NCBI GenBank assembly: GCA_965373045.1
Contig: CBDVEQ010000142.1
Span: 1-6,897 of the forward strand
Length of the DNA stretch: 6,897 bases
Source: DAOVDI01 sp965373045
GTDB taxonomy: Bacteria > Acidobacteriota > Aminicenantia > Aminicenantales > Aminicenantaceae
Direction of reading: 5' to 3'
Below are positions 1-6,798 of this stretch, one piece after another. The notes below the pieces were generated by a model. It searched no databases. It had not been told where the DNA came from and worked only from the letters and a program-made list of their open reading frames with translations. A program made the translations under genes and the position numbers. Positions within the stretch are counted from its first letter, which is position 1. Each line of letters opens with the position of its first letter.

Positions 1-204
1 GTCCAGGCGACTGAAGAATTGGAGAGGATCGCCCTTGAAGAAAATTACCGCCATCCGGAACAGCTTGAGAAAAACAAGATCTGGCCGGGATCGAACTGGG
101 AGATCCACAAGCCCGGATGGATGGACTTTGTGGGATTTTTCGGAAGCTGGGTCCTGGTCGGAGTGATCATTCTCCTTTTGTGGATCATGCTAAATATTAA
201 ATAA
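1..204 (+). CDS. C-terminal fragment of a membrane protein (possibly a sodium:solute symporter)
   Basis: The reading frame is open from the first base, so the gene begins upstream and only its last 67 codons are seen, ending at TAA (202-204). A TTG at 19-21 lies in frame, but nothing suggests that it is a start. The visible part is a charged stretch, rich in Glu and Lys, then a Trp/Pro/Gly-rich linker (WPGSNWEIHKPGW), then one hydrophobic segment (about visible residues 38-65, FVGFFGSWVLVGVIILLL) and a two-residue polar end. This is a typical terminal transmembrane helix of a polytopic protein. A cytoplasmic linker followed by a last helix is how many sodium:solute symporter (SSS) family proteins end, but no family motif is visible, so that assignment is a guess from context. 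The next gene starts 12 bases after the stop, so the two are probably co-transcribed; an uptake transporter would suit the secreted hydrolases that follow. I am sure that this is a coding tail and unsure of the family. Confidence 0.7.
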   Translation, partial: VQATEELERIALEENYRHPEQLEKNKIWPGSNWEIHKPGWMDFVGFFGSWVLVGVIILLLWIMLNIK

Positions 205-216
205 AAGGATAAATCA

Positions 217-1836
217 ATGAAAAATAAGTTTCTAAAATCTTTATTGGGCTGTTTATTCATTCTGGCTGTGCTGTGTGTTTTTCCACCAGGATTGACCCCA
301 TCAGCCCAGGATACCTATAATCCAAGTTTCGATCCTGATGATTGGGAGATCGGCTGTACAAGTATTATGGTTGCCAAGGGAGCTTCCACGGACGGCTCGG
401 TCATCACCTGCCATTCCTGCGACGGCAACTACCGCACATGGGTCGAGATGACTCAGGGTAAAAAATTCAAAAAAGGGCAGAAGGATAAGATCTACTGGGG
501 AAAACTGCACACCGAAACTCCCTGGGATATGCGAAGGGTCCGGATCAAAGGTGAGATCCCACAGTCCGAGCAGACCTTCACGTACTTTAATGTCGCCTAT
601 CCCAGTATGAACGAAAAGGGCCTTGCTATCGGAGAGACCTCCATCCGTGGCCGCCGCGAACTCCGGAATCCTGAATGCCTTTTTTTGATCGAGAACCTGG
701 AGAGGATAGTACTCCAGCGATGTACAACAGCCAGAGGCGCAATCAAGCTCATCGGAGAGCTGGTCAAGGAATACGGATACGGCGATTCGGGCGAATGTAT
801 CACCATTGCAGATTCTAAAGAAGTCTGGCAGCTGGAGATCTTCGGAGCCGGACCACTTGAGATAGGTTCGGTCTGGGCCGCAGCCCGGATCCCGGATGAC
901 CATGTGGGAGTTTCCGCCAATATCCCCCGTATCGGAGAACTCAATCTGGACGATCCCGATCATTTTATGGCTTCTGACAATGTATATAGGGTCGCAGAAG
1001 AGATGGAATGGTGGGATCCGAAAAGCGGCGATACGTTCAAATTCTGGAAAGCTTACAGCGGACGGAGGCCCTTCTCCACGCGCGAATATTTTATCCTGAG
1101 CACAATGGCTCCTTCCCTGAATCTGAACATGGATGCCAAGGAGCTTCCCTTCTCGGTCAAGCCTGATAAAAAAGTTTCTGTACGGGATGTCTTCGCCTAC
1201 TACCGCCAGACCTATGAAGGAACGGATCTTGATATGACCAAAAATCTTATGGTCAAACAACGGCGGGGTAAGGCGGTTATGAAAAGCCCGGTCGCCTCAG
1301 CATGGATGTCCTACGACCTTACGAACCTCATCAACAGCATAAAACCAGATACCATTAAGCGTTCGAGAACTATCGCAATCTCCGGATGCTCTTATTCCCA
1401 TGTCACGCAGCTTCGCAGCTGGCTCCCTCCGGAGATCGGTACTATTGCCTGGTTTTCTTTTGACAATCCGGGACAAAGCCCCCGCATCCCCGTGTTTGCA
1501 GGCGTCACAGAGCTTCCTGAAAGTTTTCAGTACTGCGGACAGAAGCGATTCCGCGCTGATTCAGCTTGCTGGTCTTTTCGGAGGGCAAACCGCCTGGCCA
1601 TGATCAAATGGGGGCAGACTAAAAAGCATATCGAAGAAGCTGTCAAAGAGCTTGAAGACAAAGCTTTTTCTGAACTGGACTATGTGGAAAAGACTTTTCT
1701 CAAACTTCAAAAAGAGGACCCGAAAAAAGCCCGCTCATATATCACACAGTACACAAATAATTTTGCTCATATAGCAATGGCCAAATGGTGGGAATTGGGG
1801 GATAAATTCTGGTCGTTCTTTGCACGACGCTTTTAA
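217..1836 (+). CDS. Secreted C69-family dipeptidase (Ntn-hydrolase, PepD-like)
   Basis: This 539-residue protein matches peptidase family C69 (dipeptidase A/PepD type), N-terminal-nucleophile hydrolases that cut dipeptides and other short peptides. Residues 1-30 form an export signal: a Lys-rich start, a hydrophobic core, and likely cleavage after TPSA (30). The expected catalytic Cys is C47 in the conserved stretch GCTSIMVAKGASTDGS (46-61). In family members this Cys becomes the mature N-terminus, so a propeptide of about 16 residues (31-46) would be removed. Other family-like parts are MNEKGLAIGET (131-141), GDSGE (189-193), the strand EVWQLEIFGAGP (202-213), ARIPDDHVGVSANIPRI (223-239), and the C-terminal RSWLPPEIGTIAW (400-412) and PVFAGV (425-430). 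The length is normal for the exported form. The ATG is preceded by AAAGGA with a 7-base gap. Neighbours are a transporter-like fragment 12 bases upstream and a GH20 gene 26 bases downstream. The likely role is trimming peptides outside the cytoplasm; substrate preference cannot be read from the sequence. Confidence 0.9.
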   Translation: MKNKFLKSLLGCLFILAVLCVFPPGLTPSAQDTYNPSFDPDDWEIGCTSIMVAKGASTDGSVITCHSCDGNYRTWVEMTQGKKFKKGQKDKIYWGKLHTETPWDMRRVRIKGEIPQSEQTFTYFNVAYPSMNEKGLAIGETSIRGRRELRNPECLFLIENLERIVLQRCTTARGAIKLIGELVKEYGYGDSGECITIADSKEVWQLEIFGAGPLEIGSVWAAARIPDDHVGVSANIPRIGELNLDDPDHFMASDNVYRVAEEMEWWDPKSGDTFKFWKAYSGRRPFSTREYFILSTMAPSLNLNMDAKELPFSVKPDKKVSVRDVFAYYRQTYEGTDLDMTKNLMVKQRRGKAVMKSPVASAWMSYDLTNLINSIKPDTIKRSRTIAISGCSYSHVTQLRSWLPPEIGTIAWFSFDNPGQSPRIPVFAGVTELPESFQYCGQKRFRADSACWSFRRANRLAMIKWGQTKKHIEEAVKELEDKAFSELDYVEKTFLKLQKEDPKKARSYITQYTNNFAHIAMAKWWELGDKFWSFFARRF

Positions 1837-1850
1837 CCCGTATTATTTAT

Positions 1851-1861
1851 AGGAGGAGAGG
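1851..1861 (+). promoter_or_regulatory. Strong ribosome binding site of the GH20 gene
   Basis: AGGAGGAGAGG lies directly upstream of the ATG at 1863, with AGGAGG six bases away. It sits in a 26-base gap after the dipeptidase stop that contains no promoter or terminator, consistent with one transcript and independent translation initiation on the GH20 gene. Confidence 0.8.
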
Positions 1862-1862
1862 G

Positions 1863-4241
1863 ATGAAAATATCCTGGGTTTTATGGTTTATAATATTATC
1901 ACTGGCAGGAACGCTAATGTGCTGCAAAACTGACAGTGCCGCAGAGGCTGAATCCAATATTGGCATCAGTCTCATTCCCAAACCCTTGAAGATGGAAATC
2001 CTTGACGGCCGGTTTGTTTTGACATCCAGAACCCAAGTGGAACTGGAGGGAGATTTTCATCTCTTGATGCCTGTCGCTGAATACTTTACAGATATGATCA
2101 AGAGAGCAGCAAGATGGACACTGTCCTTCAATGAAAGCGATGATTACAACTATGATAATACAATCAAAATGGCGCTGGATGAAGGGCGCCTTGACCTTGG
2201 CGAAGAGGGATATTCCCTAAGAGTCAATCCGGACTTTATCCTTCTCACCGCCAGCAAACCTGCCGGCCTGTTCTACGGTGTTCAGACTATCCGACAGCTC
2301 CTTCCGCCCGAGATCGAAAGCCCGTCTCCGAAGAAAAAAAATTTTATTTGGACCATCCCATGCGTCGACATCACAGATAAACCCCAATTCGCCTGGCGCG
2401 GACTCATGCTGGATGTCTCACGCCATTTCCTCCCAAAGGAATTCATATACAAGTTCATCGACCACTTGGCTGTGCACAAACTCAACACCTTCCACTGGCA
2501 TCTGGTTGATGATCAGGGTTGGCGGATCGAGATTAAAAAATATCCGAAACTGACCGATATCGGGGCCTGGCGTGTGGACAGGGAAGACCTGCACTGGAAC
2601 GCCCGGGAGGACCAGAAACCGGATGAAAAAGCCACATATGGTGGTTTTTACACCCAGAAAGAGATCCGGGATATAGTGGCCTATGCTCAGAGCCGGTATG
2701 TGACTATCGTGCCTGAGATCGAAATGCCGGGCCACACAACAGCTGCTCTGGCCGCCTACCCACAGTATTCATGCACAGGAGGTCCTTTCACCGTCCTCCC
2801 CGGAGGAGTATGGCCCATCACAGATATCTTCTGCGCAGGAAAGGAAGAGACATTTGATTTCCTGGAAGACATCCTGACTGAAGTTTTGGACCTTTTCCCC
2901 GGCCAGTACATCCACATCGGAGGTGACGAGGCTGACAAAAAAGAATGGAAGGCCTGCGAGCTCTGCCAAGCACGCATCAAAGCAGAAGGCCTTAAGGACG
3001 AAGATGAACTGCAGAGCTATTTCATCAGGCGCATAGAAAAATTCATTATTTCCAAAGGCCGGAGACTGATCGGCTGGGACGAGATCCTGGAAGGCGGACT
3101 GGCTCCACAGGCTGCTGTTATGTCCTGGCGCGGGACCAGGGGCGGGATCGAAGCCGCCCGCCAGAACCACGATGTGGTTATGTCCCCCACTTCTCACTGC
3201 TACTTTGATTACTATCAGGGCAATCCGGATGACGAACCGCTGGCCATTGGCGGATTCCTGCCTTTAAAGCTGGTATATTCCTTTGAGCCTGTCCCTGCAG
3301 ACCTGAGCCCGGAAGAGGCTGAACACATCCTGGGCGCCCAGGCCAATCTGTGGGCCGAATATGTCCCAACTCCTGAACATGCCGAATACATGCTTTTCCC
3401 TCGAACAGCGGCCTTGGCTGAAGTTGTGTGGTCAACACAGGGAAAACGCATCTGGGAGGATTTCGCCGCGCGCATGGAAAGACAGTTTTCCAGGTATGAT
3501 GCAGCCGGGATACATTATGCCCGAAGCGCGTTCAATGTGAATGTCAAGTCGGCCTTTATCAAGGAAAAAAAGAGGATCGCTGTAAGACTGGATACAGAAC
3601 TCCCCCAACCCGTTATCCGTTATACGCTAAACAATAAAAAACCAAATTCAAAATCGGCTCTCTACACAGACCTGATTTTGATCGAGAAAACAACTATGCT
3701 TAAGGCAGGCGCTTTTACCGGAAAAAAACTGGTCAGTCCCATAAGGGAGGAAAAGTTCACCATCCATAAAGCCACAGGCAAAGAGGTCGCCATAAAATAC
3801 TCCTATTCAGAGCAATACAGCGGCGGCGGAGACCATGCCTTAATAGACAGCCTCCGGGGGAGCAAAAACCACAGGAACGGCTTCTGGCAGGGATACGAGA
3901 AGAAAGATCTTGAGGTGATCATCGACCTTGGTAAAGTAATGAAGATCAAACGCATCACGTCAAGTTTCCTTCATAACATAGGATCAAGGATCTTTCTCCC
4001 CACCGATGTGGAGTATTCTGTTTCGGAAAATGGGAAAAATTTCAAGGCCGGTGTCAGCTTGAAAAATGATGACTCTCCCCGGATATCAGATAGGATCATA
4101 AAGAAATTCAGCGGGAAAATAAAAAAAGTCAAGACCCGCTACATCAAGGTCCACGCAAAAAATATCGGCCTTTGCCCGGACTGGCATTTCTCCCCCGGCG
4201 AAAGGGCCTGGCTTTTTATAGACGAGATCATCATCGAATAA
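1863..4241 (+). CDS. GH20 beta-N-acetylhexosaminidase with C-terminal discoidin-like domain
   Basis: This is a 792-residue exported family 20 glycoside hydrolase, which removes terminal beta-linked GlcNAc or GalNAc by substrate-assisted catalysis. A signal sequence covers about 1-20 and ends in LMCC; C21 could be lipidated, although the lipobox is poor (Cys at -1). Residues 35-150 form the GH20 N-terminal domain (ISLIPKPLKM to FYGVQTIRQLLPP). The TIM barrel covers about 174-525: FAWRGLMLDVSRHF (176-189, with substrate-binding R179), NTFHWHLVDDQGWR (208-221), PEIEMPGH (284-291), and HIGGDE (351-356) with the catalytic pair D355 (orients the acetamido group) and E356 (acid/base). Further motifs are MSWRG (420-424) and NLWAEY (495-500), whose Trp residues line the sugar pocket in relatives. 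Residues 575-632 resemble the chitobiase/hexosaminidase C-terminal Ig-like domain (VIRYTLNNKKPNS). Residues 640-792 look like an F5/8 type C carbohydrate-binding domain. All key residues are present. AGGAGGAGAG sits just before the ATG, implying strong translation. The tight spacing from the dipeptidase gene puts it in the same operon. Confidence 0.96.
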   Translation: MKISWVLWFIILSLAGTLMCCKTDSAAEAESNIGISLIPKPLKMEILDGRFVLTSRTQVELEGDFHLLMPVAEYFTDMIKRAARWTLSFNESDDYNYDNTIKMALDEGRLDLGEEGYSLRVNPDFILLTASKPAGLFYGVQTIRQLLPPEIESPSPKKKNFIWTIPCVDITDKPQFAWRGLMLDVSRHFLPKEFIYKFIDHLAVHKLNTFHWHLVDDQGWRIEIKKYPKLTDIGAWRVDREDLHWNAREDQKPDEKATYGGFYTQKEIRDIVAYAQSRYVTIVPEIEMPGHTTAALAAYPQYSCTGGPFTVLPGGVWPITDIFCAGKEETFDFLEDILTEVLDLFPGQYIHIGGDEADKKEWKACELCQARIKAEGLKDEDELQSYFIRRIEKFIISKGRRLIGWDEILEGGLAPQAAVMSWRGTRGGIEAARQNHDVVMSPTSHCYFDYYQGNPDDEPLAIGGFLPLKLVYSFEPVPADLSPEEAEHILGAQANLWAEYVPTPEHAEYMLFPRTAALAEVVWSTQGKRIWEDFAARMERQFSRYDAAGIHYARSAFNVNVKSAFIKEKKRIAVRLDTELPQPVIRYTLNNKKPNSKSALYTDLILIEKTTMLKAGAFTGKKLVSPIREEKFTIHKATGKEVAIKYSYSEQYSGGGDHALIDSLRGSKNHRNGFWQGYEKKDLEVIIDLGKVMKIKRITSSFLHNIGSRIFLPTDVEYSVSENGKNFKAGVSLKNDDSPRISDRIIKKFSGKIKKVKTRYIKVHAKNIGLCPDWHFSPGERAWLFIDEIIIE

Positions 4242-4336
4242 AAGCGGTTCACTTTACTTATAAATTTGACATCCAACAAAAAAATAAATACTCTCCTCAG
4301 AGGGAGAATCCCTAATGGAAAATCAGGAGGAAAATC
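4242..4336 (+). promoter_or_regulatory. 95-base gap before the DUF2961 gene: possible promoter, hairpin and RBS
   Basis: This is the only real gap within the plus-strand group. It contains a perfect TTGACA (4266-4271) with a poor -10 candidate, TACTCT, 17 bases downstream (4289-4294), so a secondary promoter is possible but not well supported. TCTCCT (4292-4297) can pair with GGGAGA (4302-4307) as a small hairpin of five Watson-Crick pairs and one wobble. It has no run of T after it and is therefore not an intrinsic terminator. AGGAGG (4325-4330) is the ribosome binding site of the next gene. CTCCT within the hairpin's left arm could alternatively pair with it, but only over five bases. Confidence 0.35.
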
Positions 4337-5482
4337 ATGAAAAAAAGCATATTGTATGTCTGTATGGTTTTGGTGTTTGCCGCCTTATTTCTTTATGCTG
4401 AGGAAGAGAAGGTGTTTGACGGGCTTTACCTCAATCTAGGAAATCTCGCACGTTTATCTCACGCCAAAACACGCTCTATCAGCCCTGAAAATTTTACAGG
4501 AGAGAAAGGCATGGGTGGAATGTCTATCGACGGTCCGGCCAAAAATGCAGCCCGCGATCTGGGGCAGGGCTGGAAAGTTTCGCCCTACGTCAACATCAAA
4601 CCAAAAGAAACTTTTGTGATCGCTGATATCAAAGGCCCCGGGGCCATTCAGCAGATCTGGATGACGCCCGCAGGCAACTGGAGATATTCTATCCTCCGCT
4701 TTTACTGGGACGGCGAAAAGGAGCCTTCTGTGGAAGTGCCGGTGGGTGATTTTTTTGCTAACGGTTGGGGAAAATTCGCACATGTTTCTTCCCTCCCTGT
4801 GTGTGCCAATCCGGGAAGCGGATTCAACTGCTACTGGGTTATGCCTTTCCGGAAATCCTGCAAGATCACTATGGAGAACCGGGACGAGAAAAAAATGACT
4901 TTATACTATCAGATCAATTACACGCTCACTGATGTGCCTGGTGATGCGGCTTATTTTCACGCCCAGTTCCGCCGCACCAATCCTGTGTCTTACAAAAAAG
5001 TTTTCACGATCGTGGACAACATTAAAGGATGGGGCCACTATGTCGGAACCTATATGTGTTGGGGCACCAACAACACAGGTTGGTGGGGCGAAGGCGAGAT
5101 AAAGTTCTTTATGGACGGCGATAAGGAATTCCCCACAATATGCGGCACAGGCACAGAGGACTATTTCTGCGGCTCATACTGTTTCACAGTCAATGGAAAA
5201 TATGAGGAATTTACAACATCGTACGCTGGAATGCCTCAGGTCATCCTTCCCGACGGCCAGTGGCAATCCCAAACCCGGTTCGGGCTTTACCGCTGGCACA
5301 TCATGGACCCAGTGCGGTTCGAAAAGGACCTGCGCGTAACCATCCAGGCTCTGGGCTGGAGGTCGGGAGGAAGATATCTCCCCCTTCAGGACGATATATC
5401 TTCTGTCTCCTTCTGGTATCAGACCGAACCTCACGCCAAGTTTCCGAAGCTACCCAGCAAAGACGAACTGGAAATTATTTAG
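4337..5482 (+). CDS. DUF2961 / GH172-type secreted glycoside hydrolase
   Basis: This 381-residue protein has a signal peptide (1-21, likely cut after LYA) and one DUF2961 domain (about 40-365). DUF2961 is the basis of glycoside hydrolase family GH172, whose characterised members act on alpha-D-fructofuranosides (difructose dianhydride I) or alpha-D-arabinofuranosides, including mycobacterial arabinan. Visible family motifs are GPGAIQQIWMT (100-110), the beta-strand LRFYWDGEKEPSVEVPVGDFF (starting at 120), NCYWVMPF (164-171), WWGEGEIKFFMDGD (249-262) and GTGTEDYF (270-277). E252 of GEGE and E274 of GTGTEDYF lie 22 residues apart and are my candidates for the two catalytic carboxylates of the family; this assignment is by motif, not by alignment. 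The protein is compact, with no extra binding module, and ends soon after LPLQDDISSVSFWYQ. AGGAGG stands 6 bases before the ATG. It follows the GH20 gene by 95 bases in the same orientation, and its last 8 bases overlap the end of the opposing HAAS gene. The family call is strong; the actual substrate is unknown. Confidence 0.9.
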   Translation: MKKSILYVCMVLVFAALFLYAEEEKVFDGLYLNLGNLARLSHAKTRSISPENFTGEKGMGGMSIDGPAKNAARDLGQGWKVSPYVNIKPKETFVIADIKGPGAIQQIWMTPAGNWRYSILRFYWDGEKEPSVEVPVGDFFANGWGKFAHVSSLPVCANPGSGFNCYWVMPFRKSCKITMENRDEKKMTLYYQINYTLTDVPGDAAYFHAQFRRTNPVSYKKVFTIVDNIKGWGHYVGTYMCWGTNNTGWWGEGEIKFFMDGDKEFPTICGTGTEDYFCGSYCFTVNGKYEEFTTSYAGMPQVILPDGQWQSQTRFGLYRWHIMDPVRFEKDLRVTIQALGWRSGGRYLPLQDDISSVSFWYQTEPHAKFPKLPSKDELEII

Positions 5483-6413
5483 TCTGAATGGACTTGCGGA
5501 TGAACAGGACCAGATTCTTCAAGAAAAGGTAGGCATAAAGGGCGCTCATAAAACCGATTATCACAACAGCCATGGTTTTGAGGTCATAATAGGGAAAATC
5601 GACCATAGCGTTTTTAATGGCATTGTTCAGCACGGTAAGCAGAATAGTGAGATAAAAGGCGTATTTGACACAATCAATCCAGTAGGAGTAGTAAAAATAT
5701 CTGAGAGCATAACTTCCAATACCTACAGCGAACATCACGATCAAAGCCATAGAATACCAGAAGGACGCTTCAGGATTGAGCAGGGATCTGGGGAAATCAT
5801 TATCCAGAGAGTAGAAAAATAACGTTTTATATTTGACAAAAACATAGATCACAACCGCGAATCCCAGAAGCATAAGAGCCAATAAAAGAACCTTCGGTTT
5901 TGGAAAAACCTGGACACCGGGTTTCGGTTTGAAAAGTTTCAACCGGGGCCATGGCAGCCTAACGTCTTTCTTTTTCTGGGTTACGAAATAAAGAACAAGT
6001 CCTACAAACCCGAAATCATAGATCAGGGCCATGGGAATATAGTTCAGCGCCTGAATGAACCCGAGATCAGGAATATAGAAAAACGGGAAAAGATAAATCT
6101 CTCCGCTGAAAAGCAACGCAATCAGGATCAGCGCACAATGGAAAGCAAACAGGATGCCTGTATACCTGAAAAGATGCTTCTTGAAGGTAGGAGAAATGAT
6201 CTGGGTATCCTCTATATATTTCTTCGCGACACTTTGCGGTTTCCCGTATTCGGATATAACCTTTTCAATTGATTGATCATCTATCTTGCCTGATTCCACC
6301 TCCGCTTTTTCCAGTATGTGGCTTTTGATCTCTTCCAGAATTTCTTTTTTTCCCTCTCGTACGGAAAGGTAATGATCTATCTCCTCGATATAATCTTCCA
6401 ATTCTTTATACAC
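5475..6413 (-). CDS. HAAS-domain membrane protein, partner of the PadR regulator
   Basis: This 312-residue protein starts with GTG (6413-6411), supported by GGAG at 6424-6421 seven bases upstream. Residues 1-70 are a HAAS/DUF1700-like cytoplasmic helical domain, with the typical pattern of a short YIEEIDHYL helix, EILEEIKSHILEKAE (24-38), an acidic linker, then VISEYGKPQSVAKKYIED (52-69). About six membrane helices follow: 85-104, 124-145, 173-194, 218-240, 248-265 and 280-304. A basic, proline-rich loop (146-174) lies between helices two and three. Such proteins are regularly encoded directly after PadR-family repressors and are thought to act with them in membrane or antibiotic stress sensing, but the mechanism is not established. 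The start lies inside the end of the padR gene (8-base overlap in another frame), so translation is probably coupled. The gene runs head-on into the DUF2961 gene and overlaps its end by 8 bases. The transmembrane part is not one I can name. Confidence 0.85.
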   Translation of the reverse strand: MYKELEDYIEEIDHYLSVREGKKEILEEIKSHILEKAEVESGKIDDQSIEKVISEYGKPQSVAKKYIEDTQIISPTFKKHLFRYTGILFAFHCALILIALLFSGEIYLFPFFYIPDLGFIQALNYIPMALIYDFGFVGLVLYFVTQKKKDVRLPWPRLKLFKPKPGVQVFPKPKVLLLALMLLGFAVVIYVFVKYKTLFFYSLDNDFPRSLLNPEASFWYSMALIVMFAVGIGSYALRYFYYSYWIDCVKYAFYLTILLTVLNNAIKNAMVDFPYYDLKTMAVVIIGFMSALYAYLFLKNLVLFIRKSIQTK

Positions 6414-6744
6414 TTTTAATCTCCTTTGCCAGATTGTTCAGTATCTTATTCTGCTCCCGCCATATATTTAGGAGGCGGCTGCGAACCGTTTTACCCTTGT
6501 CCATGATGATGTAATATTTTTTCGGGCGCCCCTCACTGACGTCCCATTCACTTTCAATAAGGCTGTTTTTCTCCAGCCTGCGTAAAAGGGGATACAGGGT
6601 GTTTTCCTCGACGATATATCCCATTTTCTCAAATCTTTTTATCATCATATAGCCATACATAGCTTTCTCCAGTGTTACAAGCACAAGCACTTGCAAAAAT
6701 CCTCTGTTCATCTCCGCTTCAAAATGACTGATATCAACATTCAT
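6406..6744 (-). CDS. PadR-family transcriptional repressor
   Basis: This is a 112-residue winged-helix regulator. I chose the ATG at 6744-6742 because AGGAGG (6757-6752) lies 7 bases before it. An in-frame ATG at 6777 would add 11 residues, but the bases coding for GGER there are the ribosome binding site itself, and no such site precedes that ATG. Residues 14-80 show the PadR pattern: RGFLQVLVLVTLEKAMYGY (helix 1 and the YGY turn), MIKRFEKMGYIVEENTLYPL (the ENTLYPLL recognition helix), RRLEKNSLIESEW, then the wing with GRPKKYYIIMDKGK. The C-terminal helix RSRLLNIWREQNKILNNLAKEI is the usual dimerisation helix of the small subfamily. Targets of such proteins are usually their own operon and an adjacent membrane protein or transporter. 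A perfect inverted repeat inside its promoter (6802-6822) supports autoregulation. The effector is unknown. The downstream HAAS gene overlaps by 8 bases and is almost certainly in the same transcript. Confidence 0.93.
   Translation of the reverse strand: MNVDISHFEAEMNRGFLQVLVLVTLEKAMYGYMMIKRFEKMGYIVEENTLYPLLRRLEKNSLIESEWDVSEGRPKKYYIIMDKGKTVRSRLLNIWREQNKILNNLAKEIKSV
6421..6426 (-). promoter_or_regulatory. Ribosome binding site of the HAAS gene inside padR
   Basis: AAGGAG (6426-6421, minus strand) lies within the last codons of padR, 7 bases before the GTG start at 6413. It supports an unusual GTG start and, with the 8-base gene overlap, suggests that ribosomes finishing padR re-initiate on the HAAS gene. 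Confidence 0.75.
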
Positions 6745-6750
6745 TCTTTC

Positions 6751-6757
6751 TCCTCCT
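6751..6757 (-). promoter_or_regulatory. padR ribosome binding site (decides the start)
   Basis: AGGAGGA reads 6757 to 6751 on the minus strand, with AGGAGG seven bases from the ATG at 6744. It lies inside the longer in-frame reading frame that starts at 6777, so it is the main reason to prefer the 112-residue protein over a 123-residue one. Confidence 0.85.
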
Positions 6758-6798
6758 ATTTGAACTTTACTGTGCATAATACTATACTGTTTTATATA

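Noticed and set aside
19..204. Stand-alone 61-residue small membrane protein starting at TTG (19)
   Set aside because: The frame stays open to the first base of the window and no ribosome binding site precedes the TTG, so it is better read as the tail of a larger gene.
301..1260. 319-codon open frame on the minus strand opposite the dipeptidase gene
   Set aside because: The plus-strand frame encodes a recognisable C69 protein across the whole region, while the antisense translation has no family motif and no convincing ribosome binding site. It is a by-product of codon composition.
2769..3197. 142-codon minus-strand open frame within the GH20 gene, with several similar ones nearby
   Set aside because: It lies opposite the GH20 catalytic domain, including HIGGDE, and its translation resembles no family and has no start context.
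4292..4307. Hairpin TCTCCT/GGGAGA as an intrinsic terminator after the GH20 gene
   Set aside because: The stem is short, includes a wobble pair and is followed by ATCCC rather than a T-run.
5550..5579. AAAACC/GGTTTT stem near the 3' end of the HAAS gene as a terminator
   Set aside because: It has only six pairs, mostly A-T, around an 18-base loop inside coding sequence, so chance is the simplest explanation.
6745..6777. Longer padR start at 6777 (11 extra residues)
   Set aside because: The extra codons contain the AGGAGG ribosome binding site of the ATG at 6744, the predicted transcript would begin only about 15 bases before 6777, and no ribosome binding site precedes that ATG.
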